From NCBI GenBank assembly GCA_027574665.1, contig CM050690.1, positions 41,407,665 to 41,471,664 of the forward strand: a stretch of DNA of 64,000 bases. Reading direction: 5' to 3'. A program made the position numbers and the translations under genes. A model generated the notes under the pieces. It did not search any database, was not told the DNA's origin, and saw nothing but the letters and a program-made list of their open reading frames with translations. Shown here in pieces: positions 51,930 to 64,000 of this stretch (positions within the stretch are counted from its first letter, which is position 1; each line of letters starts with the position of its first letter). Source of the DNA: Rhynochetos jubatus. Taxonomy: Eukaryota > Chordata > Aves > Eurypygiformes > Rhynochetidae.

Positions 51930-52300
51930 CTGGTGCGTCACTCCGGGAGAACAGAGTCCAGACTCTTTATTGCACAGACAGAGAGGAAGAGCGATCCCAC
52001 AATGGGTGGTATAGTCTAACAGTAGACAACTGTTGGCAGTGGTGCCACATTTGGCACCGACAGAGTTTTGGTTTGGCTTAATGACAGTGAGCTACATTGC
52101 TTTTTAAAATAATTTTGGCACCCAGCACCAGAAACATACACCCTGTTGGTATAATCTGTAATTGAGCGTGATTCAGAACAGAAATAGAAAGTGTAGTTAG
52201 AGGCAGGACAAAACATTTGGCGACTCCGTATCTAGTGGTGGTGGAACGGCTGTTATCGTGTCTCCTTGCCCCTGGCACTGAAGGATGCAGTATCAAAAGG
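51930..52300 (-). mobile_element. Possible degraded LTR-like element
   Basis: On the minus strand there is a GCAATAAAGAGTC polyadenylation-type sequence (about 51,981-51,969) a few tens of bases after a TATA-like ACTATACC (about 52,016-52,009), a spacing seen in compact retroviral LTRs. The segment also repeats GGTGCCAAA-like strings (near 52,050 and 52,115, with a GTCGCCAAA variant near 52,220). There is a perfect inverted repeat GGTGCCA-CATT-TGGCACC at 52,041-52,058. I could not find matching TG...CA ends or a target duplication, so this may be coincidence. Confidence 0.25.
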
Positions 52301-55300
52301 CAGGATGTATGAAAACATGAACCAAAAAAAACCCCAACAAATGCGAACTACAAAAACCAATCCCCCCCCAAACTTGTAGTTTTTTCCTTTTTCATCTGAG
52401 CTAGTGCTGGATGTCCCCCTCTCTGCTGTCCCGCGGTTCTGAGGAGGGCTGTGCAGGGTTGGCGCCTGCAGTGTTCCTCCCAAGCACTGTTGTGGTTGGC
52501 GTGCACACTAATTACCGATGATGTTGAGCATGGACAAGTACCAGCCTGAAAATGGTAAAAACTGCCCCCAGAAGACCAGGAGCCACTGCTGTTATTAACC
52601 AGTTAAAGTCTGGAATAAGAAGTTCTGTCAGAAGAGCCCGCTGAAGAAATGTGGTCTCACTGACGTAAAAGATTAAGGGTTTAGTCTGGTTTCTGGTGGA
52701 CTGGTTTATAGGAAAGCACTGCTGAACTGGTTGATCATCTCAGCAGAGAAACCCAAGAATGACTAGGCATGGTTAACTGAACAATTGTTCCCCTCTTTGA
52801 TGTGGTTCCTTTAGAAAATCATTAAGGCACACTGACAGATCAGCGAGAGGAAACTACTGCCCCTGGTTGTGCGTGATCTGCTCTGTAGTTGGGGGACTTG
52901 AGCCATTAGCAGGCCTGTCTTATGTGCTACTTTTACTTGTGTTTTACACCCCGCCTCCCCCACAAAAACCTGATTAAACTGAGTGCGTAATGCATTTGGT
53001 CCTTTTCTATTAAATCAAAACTGCCGTAGGAGCCCTGAGGTATTAGAACTGCTATCGACAAGTTTCACGATGAACGGCTGCAGAGAAATAAATGTTTGCA
53101 GGACTGTCTCTGGTTCTTCACTTTCAAAGTGACTTACAGCACGGGGGCAAAAGCTGGATGGACAGATAAAGGAAAAGAAAGTCGCTGGCAAAGCTCACAC
53201 AAGTAATGTTACTTACAAAAGTCTGGACAATGCAGTCTTTTCAGTCCAAACCATTTTGAATACCCAAAGTGGCACTTTCAGAAATGATATATCCATATAA
53301 AGGAGGAGAGTGTTAAAAAAATTAGGAGGAGTTCTGCAGTCCGCATTCAACAATAAAAATTTAAAGAGGAAGAAAATAATCCCTTCTTTTCCCTTGGTTA
53401 TGTTTTTGTTCCTCTTCCCCCGACCCCCACCCCACCCCCCCAGTTGCATGTTAATACTACTGCTGCTAACAGTATTTGCAGCTACAGCTGGTTTTAGCAG
53501 ATTTGTGTTGCTCTGAATTTTTTTTTGTTTCCTGCTTTGTCGCACAAAATGTCACTCCTTGTCCATAAAAGCACTTTCGTGATCAGACACCTTTGTGCCT
53601 TTAGATACGATCTGGAATTCATTGGCTTATCTCTATAATGCCATTGGAGGTGAAAAAAAGGCTCTTTCCCTCTTGCTAATTATGGTGAAGTGCCACGTTA
53701 CGTTGTACTGTAGTTAACAACTTCAGGGGCACCAAGAGCCTCTAGTTTTGCCTCTTGGGAGTGAGACTTTTCCTCTTTCGCTCAGCTCCAGGAAACTTGA
53801 ACATTTGTGTTTTCAAGACCACATACCATTGGGAAGGAAGCAGGGGTGGAGATGTGTGCAGAGATTAAGTGGATATGAGAAGCAGTGTGCTTTGTAAAGA
53901 TCTAGGAACTGCAGAATTTTGAGAAAGACACAGTCCCTGTGGCATGTCCTTTGGCATTTGTAAGAGTTCGGTGACAACGCTGCTAAATCTAGCAACCTGT
54001 CAGAAAATTCCACGTGGGGATCTTTCTCCTGTGCGGTTGCCGCAGACCACACTTCTTTTGCGTACCGTTCCCTTCTTGCACTTTAGCGTACATAACGTGT
54101 ATGCAATGTGTGTGTCTGTGTGTGCGTTTGTGGGTGGGTGCACAGGCTTTCGTAGACTCTAGCTGTGTGTTTCTGGAATACATATTTATTATTCATCATG
54201 GTAAAGGAATTCCATAACTGTGGGAACTGGTTATTAAAAAATAACTTTAAAAATATTTTGACCGTTTTAGCATTAACTCTTCCCACTCTGATGTTGCATC
54301 TGCAAGTAATGGTCTGGTTTAAAATTTGAACCCATACATTCTGTGCCTCTAATTAATTTAATTTCTGATGAGATGCTATTTTGGGAAAAATAGATAGAGC
54401 ATTCAGATGAAATCCAGCTTTATTAGGAATTTTGCAACTTGATGGTACCGCTCAAAATTTTGTCATGCACACTGTTGTGAATTCAGTTAACGGTGTACCA
54501 GTTGAGAACAAATTTTCCTTTCCTTTCCTGTCGGAACTCCCTAAACATATTAGCTCAAGGCCGGATTCAGTGTGCATCACAGCTATGCTTTAAATGCTTC
54601 TGCAGGGCAACATGTCCTGCAGCCATGTATGCTTTGTGGGTTCTTACAGTAAGACCAGAAGCAGTACATTCCCGCAAATTAAGTTATTCATGTTTATATC
54701 AGTGAAAAAACCTGTACATCTATAATTTTCCCATTTTATCAAATAGCCCCTTAATCTTGAATGTAGCATGCTCCTCCTTGCTTTACTTCACAGTGTTCCC
54801 AGTATTTTTTTGTGATGTGAAGGAGCGATACGCGCATGTGGATCAGACAGGGCAGGAACAGGTTGCACGGACGGCAGTGCAAACAGTTCCGCAGCAGGGA
54901 GTATGAGAGTAGCAGGGAGGAGCACACCCAATTTTTCTGCCTACAGACCTGATCTTACTGTGGAGGAAGCCATAGACTTCAACGTGAGCACATCAAGTCT
55001 CCAGCAAAGAGGATTTCTCACAAAGTGGAGCTTTTGAGAAGACTGAATGTGAGACTCATCCTCCCAGGCACATAAATCTGTGCAGAACAGCCTGCCTGTG
55101 TGATTAATATATTTCCTGTTTCTGCTTTTTTCTGGTTTTGGAGCACTGACACATTCAAGTGATAGTAATTTATTTTCTAGGATGAGTCTCAGTCTCCTTA
55201 CTTGGAGACTGGGATTTGAAGCTGGGACTACCTTTTTAATACTGTCTTTCTTTTTATGCATCTCAACGTTGTGCTAAAGGAAAAAGTCAAATAAATCAAC

Positions 55301-57279
55301 AAAAAATCTACTTTCAAATAGGAAAAGTTTATAATTGAAGTAAAACCAAATAAAAGCGGGTAGGTAAAATGAGGTTCCAACATGGTTTTCTCAATAATTA
55401 GCATACATATTACTTTAAAAATATGAAGAGGCTAGACGACCAGTATCGTCTTGCCTGAAAGTTAATTCTACAGCTTTTTTTTTTCACCAGAAATAGTGCT
55501 GGAGGTTTTTATTTGCAAAGGGTGGCGGTTGCTACTGACATAGTGAAAAATATGCACTAATGGGGGAAATAGTGTAGGTGAAGCTTAGAGCTGACCTGTA
55601 ACAAGTAATATCCAATCTACTTTTTGGGTTGTGTTTTGTGGCTTACTTAATGTTCTCTATTCCTCTAACTTATAAAAAAAAATGTACTTGTGGTAGAGAC
55701 ATTGCTTGAAGGTGGGTGGACTCTTTGTAACAGAGAAGTTACTCGCTACTCTGTGTGCTCTTCTGGGGGAGTGCTGTTGACAAAGAGTGAGTTGGGACTA
55801 ATGCAAGACAAACATTGGTGTATTTAGTGCTTGTCATTTTTTATTCACTAGACTTAAACACAATACCTGAATGTATTAACGGCTTGTTTACCTGTCACAT
55901 AATTTTGATAATAAAAAAGCCAATTATTTAAAATGAATTAGCGATCGATTGCACTTTGCATTTAAGAAACACATTTGAGAGTGAGGTACGCGGTGAGGCG
56001 CAGGGCTGTGTCTTTTACACTGAAAAATGGTTATTCTTTCCAGAAAAGTGCTACAGAGTACAGAAAATGCCTATCATGTCTATGAATGCCAGAGACCTTT
56101 AGAAGTGTAACAAGGAAATGCAGGATTTAACCTTTTCAGTAGAATTCACACTTGTGATTGACAGAAAGAAGCTATCATCTACATGTATTGTGGCATAATG
56201 ATCCAATAGCTTTGGTAATCAGATTAGTAGGCAACATCTGAATATGAAGTGTGGCAGTGCTTTATCCTTTACAGTCTGAACTTAGGGGAATCAGACTTGC
56301 AGATACTTTACATTTTGAAATTCTTATTCCTTTTGCTATTTGCCAGAGAGTTAAAGACTTTAAACCTTTTTTTTTTTTCCCCACAGTGTTTTCCTTACGT
56401 TAATCCTTGTAAAGTGTGCTGCAGTCTGAAAATGCATCTTAACTAAAGATATGTGTGTTACATATGGAGTAATTGAATTTGGACTGGGAAGAGGATTTGT
56501 GCAACTCTCCCACCAGGTTGTTATGGAATCACAGGGACACAAAACTCCTCACAAAAGAACGTGCTGATTACAGTCCCGCTTTGAACACCACTGTGTTAGT
56601 ATGTTTTTCTTCTTTTCTTCATGAAGCCCATAGAGAGGTGTAGAGATGTGTTCTGCAGGAAAACTTTATCCACTCCTAGCCTCTCTCCTTTAGTTTTTGC
56701 CTTTGGCACCTTAATAACATGCATTTTTGGTAACTGAAATGTGGAGGGTTAGATGCTTTTTCTTCTGGACCTTTCTGCCGTATATTTCCCTCCCCTAATG
56801 CAGAGTGTGTTTATTTCTACATGTGACAAGTCTGCAGTTGTGTGTTCTTTCTGAGTTATAATGACTCAGATGTCATAATTAATTTGATGAGCAGGTGGGG
56901 GTTATTAGCCTTGTGCTTCACTTGCTAATAGCTGCACAGCTTTTCTAAAGTACTCTTTCAACTAAGGAGGCATTTCTTCACATAGAATAAACAGTGCAGC
57001 ACAAAAGCCTCAGTTAGATAACTATCCATGGGTTTGAAAAGCTGCCAAGCAGATGTTGTTATTGGAGCGGGCCCAGGCGAGATTGGGCAAGGCAGATGCG
57101 AGATGGGGGAGGAGATTACACACAGCCCAGGCGCTTTCGCTGCGGTGGCTGCAGAAGGAGAGGCTGGGAGGTGTCTTCCCATAAACCAAATCCATCTTTC
57201 GCTGGCCTCATGCTCATTCCTCTGGACCCACCCTTTAACTGTAAATAAACGAGGAGGAAGCCCCTTTCCCCCTTTCCCT

Positions 57280-57296
57280 CCCCCCCCCCCCCCCCC
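57280..57296 (+). repeat. Poly-C tract (17)
   Basis: A pure 17-C run after a C/T-rich lead-in. Confidence 0.95.
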
Positions 57297-60252
57297 GCTT
57301 TGTCTTAATATCCATGTGGGAATGTAACTGAATGTTCATCCAGCAGTCAGTGACTTCTGGTTTGCATTAAATCGGCTGTGTGCAATTTCTGAAGGGCCTA
57401 CAGAGACTTTGCTTCATACCTATCAACATATGTAATGAACATGACTGCACTGACATTTACCAGAACTCTTAGGTTCTGCTTTATTACTATAAATTAGGTT
57501 GTGCAAATTTAAGACAAAATGCTGTTTTGTTTCCTGTCACCTCTCAATATAGGGTTTTTTTTGAGATTTTTTTCTTCTTTATTAAAAAATTACAAATATC
57601 AAGTATCAGTCCTTTTTTTTTTTAAAAAAAAATAAAGCCTTATTTTTTCCCCATATGAAACCACTTAGAAAATGCAGTGGATTTGTATGTGAGAGACAAG
57701 TAGATTGGACTGAAAACAGGGCTGATCTGTCTTTTACTCTCTCCAGATTTTTTTTTCCTCTGTGATCCTAGGCTTTTTAGAACACATCTCTCTGTCTCTC
57801 TGGATTAAATTGTATAATCCCATTTTTCTTTGACTTGATCTCAAGCCAGTGGTCTGGGCTTTTATTGCCAAGGGATAATTTTTGATAATGGGCTATTAAA
57901 ACACTTGGAGCTTCCTTCCTATCTTTCAAATCTGTATATGCATATATTGTTTTTCTGTAGAGAAAGAAAATCCCTCAGTGGGCAGAAATCAGTGGATTTT
58001 ATACATAGTATAAATTACTTAAAAGAAATAGATCCTTGTTAGACTAAATACAACATAAAAATACCAGAAGACCCAGGTGACTGTACTTTGTAAAAGAGAC
58101 TCTTGTCCCTACATTTTGTTTGTCACCTGCAAGGAGGTTTTGTCGTCTCTTTTGCAGATCATTACAGTACATGCAGACAAAGGGTTGTCCTTCCGTCCCC
58201 CTAACCACAGAAATTTACTGATATATTGCAAGATGTAAAAGCCGTTTGACCTTTCATTGCCATTTTAAATGTAGTTAATACTAGTTTTAAAAGGACAGAG
58301 AACTTAAAGCACATCTGTGTAATCTATACAGATAGGCACACTTAGAGTATTTGGAATGTTTGACTTAGTTGTTCTTCTTCATTAAGCATAATAAGAATCA
58401 TAGAGTTTATTTACAAGGATGTTCTGTTTACTAGTTCAGATTTGATTTTTCAGTCCTAACACAGTAGGCTTACCTGCTTTACAAGATAACGAAGTGCTAA
58501 TGACTTCCCAAGTTAAACCATTCATTTTTCACTTCATGAATGAAATGAAGTTCTTTGCTGCAATGGTCTAAGAATTTTTTTCCCTTAATTTTGGCAATGT
58601 TGTTTTTCATGGTGCTCCTTCAAGCAAGTCCATGGAAGCTTGCTGACCTGCTGGAAACCAGACCCTTCTATGAGTTGTATAGCTAGGGTCTGGTATAATA
58701 CAATTAAGAAACAACAACAACAAAAAAAAAAGAGAACAGAGGGTAAAAGTGTTTCAAAATTCAAGTAATCAAATATTTTTAGGAGAGAACAAGATACATC
58801 TTCATGTGGCAAGCAGGCTGACCCAGAAACAGTTTTGTCACTTTCCTTGTTGCTGCAGGAAGCTGAGGTTGTAAGATTTCTCATACATCAATTCTTCCCT
58901 TCAGGCATTAGATCGATTTTATCCCACTGTTTTTTTGACAAGTATCAGATGTGAACATCGAAATGTTGGTCCTTCAGCTGTGTTCCAAAATAGTGCTACT
59001 TTCATGTCTCATTCAGATGGACGCACAGGATTAAGACCTGTCTTCTGACCACACCTGATTAAAAAACAAAACCAAAACCCAACATATATCTACCAATAGA
59101 AACATATAATGACAAACCAAGCAATTCACAATGTTTTCTTCTGTTAAAAAAAATCTCAGATTGTCTACTAGAGACAAAAAAGTAAGCCTGCAAAAAAAAT
59201 ATTTACTGCTAAGGGACTTACAGAGTTTCACTCTGGCCTTTTTACCACCTTACCTGTTTTGAAGCTGGTGACAGTTTTGTCTGGAAAGGGACCAAATGAA
59301 AATTAAAAAAAGACATCATTTGATTAGCTTATATTAAAAACTTTCTAAACTGCTGAATGTTCAGTATTTGCAGCATGGTCCCTTGTTTTTCTGGTTGTCT
59401 TTCAGTTTTGCAGTTGCACATTATGTCATGATCACGGAAAAAAAAAAAAGGTCAAAAGAGCTTTAAGATACATAAAAATAATTTTAAGTCCCAAGGGCAC
59501 CAATCTGATGGCTAAGCACTCTTAAGGAAAAAACAAAAGAGGTTAAATAGAATGGGAAATAAAAAGTTACTTTGCATGTAAAAATGCAACTAATTTTCAT
59601 TGTATTTTATTACGTTTATTCAAGATGGCTGTAACCATCCCTGAATAGATTTAACAGTGCAAATAATAGCATATGGAGCTGGTGATCAGCGGTGACACTT
59701 CTCTGATGTTGTCATCCTTTTCTCTTGTAAAAGTTTCTGGAGCTGACGTGTTTTGCATAAGACCTAAAACCTTCTTCACAAATAAAGACTGCAGGTAGAG
59801 TGAGAGAGGTGGAATATACCAGCAAGAAAACCCACTGACGTTGAGCAGTCTGGTTGGTCCATATGTCTGTTACTCTGTGTCTTCTAACTTGTCCAGATAT
59901 AAAGCTGCATGGAGCAAAGGATAATAACCACACTTACAAGCATGAAAAATGGTGACCTTGAAAGGAAGCTGATAATAGACAGCAGAGAGTAAGATGAATG
60001 TGGAAACGAGTGTGAATCTCTTCTGTGTAAAAAGGAAAGTCCTAAACAAGAAGCCGGTGGCATTTTGCTGTCTGGTCCAGAAGCAGTGACTGATACTAGG
60101 CTTCATTTTAACATATGTGCTTCGAGAAGAACAACTTTTAAATGCTATGATGATCACTGCTTGAGGTAACAGTCTATCAGCTTGTGAAAGCCAACCTTGA
60201 ATCAGCAGCATTTTAAGTGGGCAAAATAGTTAACTGGGTTTGCACTTACTTT

Positions 60253-60271
60253 CCCCCCCCCCCCCCCCCCC
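60253..60271 (+). repeat. Poly-C tract (19)
   Basis: A pure 19-C run on the coding strand of the NFIB intron. Confidence 0.95.
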
Positions 60272-63200
60272 TTCTGGCATTATTCTCCAGTTCATATTCC
60301 CATCTGGAACCAGAAATGCTGAAATACCGCAAGTCAGTCAATTTTTACACTACTTCTGCTCCAGTTGGAGAAAGGAAGTATTAGGTCGATCTCATAAGAT
60401 TTCTTGTCCAACATTTCCTGAAATATCTTCTCATGAGGCATGGGCCAGATCTACAACAAAAACTTCTGCCAGTTGAATAATGCCGGCTAGAGGCTGTGAC
60501 TTTTTGCCGCAAAACTGTAGCCTGTTCTCAGTTCAGCTGCAGAAACGTTTGTCTTGGAGTCATCTGTCGTTCTGTTGCACTTCCCTAGGTTAGATCAGTC
60601 TTCAGATAAGATACTGCATTGCAGTTGGTTCTGAAAAATCCAGTGTTTCCCCTGCTCTGTGTTATTTTTTTTTTTTTTAGAAAAGTTGATATCTAGTCCA
60701 CTGAATGAATTGCTGCAAAAGAGTACCAAATATGATCATAACAGAACCACAGATAATTTGTGATATCCACACAACAGTCTAAGTCATAAGAATCTATGGA
60801 TTGGTTTTATTTCAAAGGAGTGAACAACTACCTTTTCTCATGCCAGTAACATTCTACCGGGAAAGTACTGTGCTTTTGACCTATACATTTCCTAGCCCTG
60901 TAGTAGCTTTCAACTACTTTATTTCTTATTATAATATCACACAGGTATTGAGATTTTGATTTCATTAACTTCTTGAAATGTGTGAGTTGGCAAATAACTG
61001 ATATATAGATATTTCAAAATGCCCATGTGTTTTTGAAAATCCTAGCCTCAGTTTTTTCCCATAATGTTTTTCTAGCAGCTGTCCTATGCTACGTAACATA
61101 ACGTAAAGTGAGGTAGACTGTGTATTTGCCTATTCAGTACTGGAGTAAGTACAAACACTCCCTGTAACCCCATGCCAGGGAGTACCACTTTGTAGAGTCC
61201 AAGAATCCAGAGGTACAAGTCCAGAATCCCAATGTAAAAATAGAGGGGAGCTAGAATATCTGTGGTCTTCAATCTTACCAAGAATCAGGGTCCCTGAGAC
61301 AGGCTGCAATGCAAAGTTCCCTTGAAGTCATATGAACCCCACAACACTGGCAGTACTTCAAAGGTTTAATTTTTGAATTTTTGAACTGAATTTATGAAAT
61401 TTTGAATTGAATATTTATGAAATAGCACCTCAATGCATGAATTCTGTATTTTATATTTGCTAAAGAAACAGATGCTTTTGTGTGCATGCGTGTGCACATT
61501 ATTGGCTTGTGTGATTTAGCTATTTTTTTTAGTGTACATGGTTCCCTTTACACCTGTTTCATGTTGTGTTACTACCTTGTATAACTGGCTTCTTGCCAGC
61601 ATTCTCAAAAGCACGTTTACAGAGGGCAATCACCTTGCGGTGAGTCAAGTATACTGCCTGCTTCTGACAACTAGATGGGCAATATGAAAAAAAGGTTTCT
61701 GCATGGCCCTTTTACTTGGCATGGTACTGGGTGGAGGTTATTGGAGGAAGGCATTTTCCTAACCATAGCACTAGAAAGAGTCGCAAAGGAGCCTCCCATC
61801 TTGAGGGGCAGAAGTCACGATGTGTGTCCTATTGTAGGCCTTCTTTCAGTGTGTCTGAGGTGGGAAGCAAAGCCTCCATTCATCAGGGAAATCTTCAGAT
61901 CTGGCCTTGTCTTGTCCATATTGCTATGGAGAAGGCAGGCAGGAGGAGGTGTGCAACTAAGTCAGCTGAGCACCATTCTGAACCCCCAGTGCTCCTTAAA
62001 AACCAGTTGAATAGAGTGTCTCTTGCATAAGGGGAGTGTCTTAGACTTCTGCTTCAAGCAGCTGGACAGAAAATGAGACTGACTAACTTCTTTTGGGCAC
62101 AGAAGTTTGTCAGCCAGAATCGTTTCAAAGACAAATCCCTTAAGAGGCTAAGCACTGTCACTGTACCCTGTGAAGACCCGTATTGGATATCAAGCTTGGC
62201 TCCTATTTGTTGTCTGTTTGGCAGTGATCTGCAAAGATATTTTCAGCTCTTGTCCCAAATAAAGACTTTTTCTGTACTCATGTTACTACAGTTCTAAAAT
62301 GTCTGAATTAAAGGTGCAGTTGCTTTCTCTCTCTTTTTCTTAAAAGGTTCACTCTTTCTATTTATTCCAAGTGGAGCTGGTTACACTGTTAAGAGTTGAG
62401 GTAACGAGGGTCTTCCCATTACAAGTATGCTTCCCTTTGCTTATAACTTGGTCCAGCTCTACTCCTTTGGGCCTTGACTTTTTCATGCAGAGTGTCACTT
62501 GGAGCTGAATTTTATTATAAAGTTTCAGCAAAACTGGGCTAGACATTCCCAAAAATAAGATTAAACAAATATATATATTGGATTGTAATAAATACATCTT
62601 ACAGCTGTTTTGTTTACAAGCTGTGTCTCCTCCATGCTTTTGAGCAAAGTCTTGAAATTTGGCATAGAGGTCATTCCGGTGTCAGGGGATGCCTATTGGT
62701 GTTCTTGTAAAAAATGCCTGAATGTGGCCAAGTTATAAGCTTTTGCAAAGGCTCAGTTTGCCCATGTTAACTTACATCAGACTTCGGCGACAAACTCCTT
62801 GGAAGGTACTGTCTTCTTTGGGCATGTTCCAGTCCAGGAACAGGGCTGGACTTTCTGCAAGTTTTGTTACCATCTCTCAGGGTCCTCTTCGAAGTCAAGA
62901 AGAGGAATACATTCTCTCTTGTTGTCTCAGTTTTATTTCAAATAAGCAAGTGAGGAGAAAAGCTGTTGGATTTTAATACAGCGGGGACAAGGAGCTACTT
63001 TAGAGTAGCAGAAGAATGGTAATAGGATAAAGAAGAATGGGTTACTTGTAAACATTATGCTGTTAAAATATGATAATAATGTGATGATACTGGATTTATT
63101 AACGGATATGATACAGCTTTAGAAGAAGGTTTGTTTTTTTAGTATCATTTTAAGTGAGGGAACATGAAAACATTTTTGGCTTACTGAAATGGCAATAATG

Positions 63201-64000
63201 AATGGGCGAAATGAACAAACCTCAGCTATTTCTCCTTCCTTCTCTTAGGCATTATTTATTTCTTCTTCTAAATTAAAATGGTAGTGAAACCATGAAGCCA
63301 CAGAGCTATGAAATATTTTTTAGATCTGATACTGGTGTGATCAGCAGCCATTAGTCATTAGACAATTAGAAATTGCTGGTTCTTTTCTGTGGCAAGTGCC
63401 TTTCTATGGTAACAGCATGAAGAAAGGTGTTCCCCAGTAACACAAAATCAAACCCTAATTTCTTCAAAGTGTTTTGGTTGCATCATAAAAGTTGAGTTAG
63501 TTTAGGTTATCTTCAGAAACCTGCTGTGAACTGCACTATTAACTGGTGTGCAGAGGTTAGTATGAGAATGTGCTGTAACTCTAGAAATCAGTCAGTCTGA
63601 GAAAGGAAAGTTCTCTGTGTCTGAGCAACTCAGTGTAAAATATCTTCATCTGGTTTCCACCCTATCAACTTGCAAACTTAGCCAGAGTTGTTATAGCTGC
63701 ATAGGGCTTGTTCCTTCTCATCTGTTACCAGTAACAAATACTCTACAGGCCAAACTATGTCCTCAATTGCACTTTTGCCTTGAGTCAATCTGCACAGGTG
63801 TGCAACTTTAATAAACAAATGTGTCTGTAATAGAAGGGCTAGAATCTATTTCTCATGCTCTCTTAACTATATAAACTCTTCAAAGCTAATCAAAGTAAAA
63901 GTCTCTTTTAGTTTTCAAAATGTGTAGGTTGGCCCTGGATAAGCATGTTGCTGGTGTTTTAATAATGAATCTACTATTTCTTTCTTTTTTTTTTTGCAAA

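Larger units (their letters stand above)
52301..64000. other. Intron 2 remainder, no gene recognised
   Basis: Nearly 12 kb of AT-rich intron with simple repeats and no recognisable exon. A strong-looking acceptor at about 56,386 (long T tract, CCCCACAG) leads to a frame that stops after a few codons from the exon 2 phase. A short hairpin (CAGTCTCC / GGAGACTG) lies at 55,190-55,211. Other old repeats may be present but could not be named. Confidence 0.5.

Overview
This is vertebrate genomic DNA, almost certainly from a bird. It is mostly non-coding and AT-rich, with CpG islands and GT-AG splice sites. It carries a truncated CR1 LINE of the avian type and a solo LTR that resembles avian ERVL-class LTRs. 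The only protein-coding gene I can support is the 5' part of NFIB (nuclear factor I/B), on the + strand. In chicken this gene is on the Z chromosome (recalled, not tested here).

Layout. Positions 1-8,000 are upstream flank with no recognisable gene. A CpG island at about 8.1-8.7 kb has a compact CCAAT / octamer / YY1-like cluster and looks like a promoter. From 8.8 to 14.5 kb there is more upstream non-coding DNA, including a strong G-quadruplex motif at 12.35 kb. A second, larger CpG island (14.5-15.7 kb) leads into the NFIB 5' UTR and coding exon 1, which has only ten codons (16,171-16,200). Intron 1 is 6.2 kb and starts with a third CpG-rich block (16.6-17.2 kb). Exon 2 (22,420-22,951, 532 bp) encodes nearly all of the MH1-like DNA-binding domain. 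Intron 2 fills the remaining 41 kb and does not end in the window.

Intron 2 holds the most interesting material. Two copies of a ~103 bp element (25,553-25,654 and 26,356-26,460) lie 0.8 kb apart. They are about 83% identical, fold into a conserved hairpin, and each carries five TGGCA/TGCCA pentamers, the core half-site of NFI itself. There is also an orphan CpG island (27.3-27.6 kb), the CR1 fragment (37.5-38.0 kb), a palindromic repeat relic (38.9 kb), and an 860 bp solo LTR with 5-bp target duplications (48,791-49,650). That LTR contains a 58-bp-arm inverted repeat that looks like a fold-back template-switch event.

Regulation visible around NFIB: several candidate promoters, short upstream ORFs, one upstream ORF that overlaps the NFIB start codon and would terminate only after splicing into exon 2, and an exon-2 read-through frame followed by an intronic AATAAA that could give a DNA-binding-domain-only protein.
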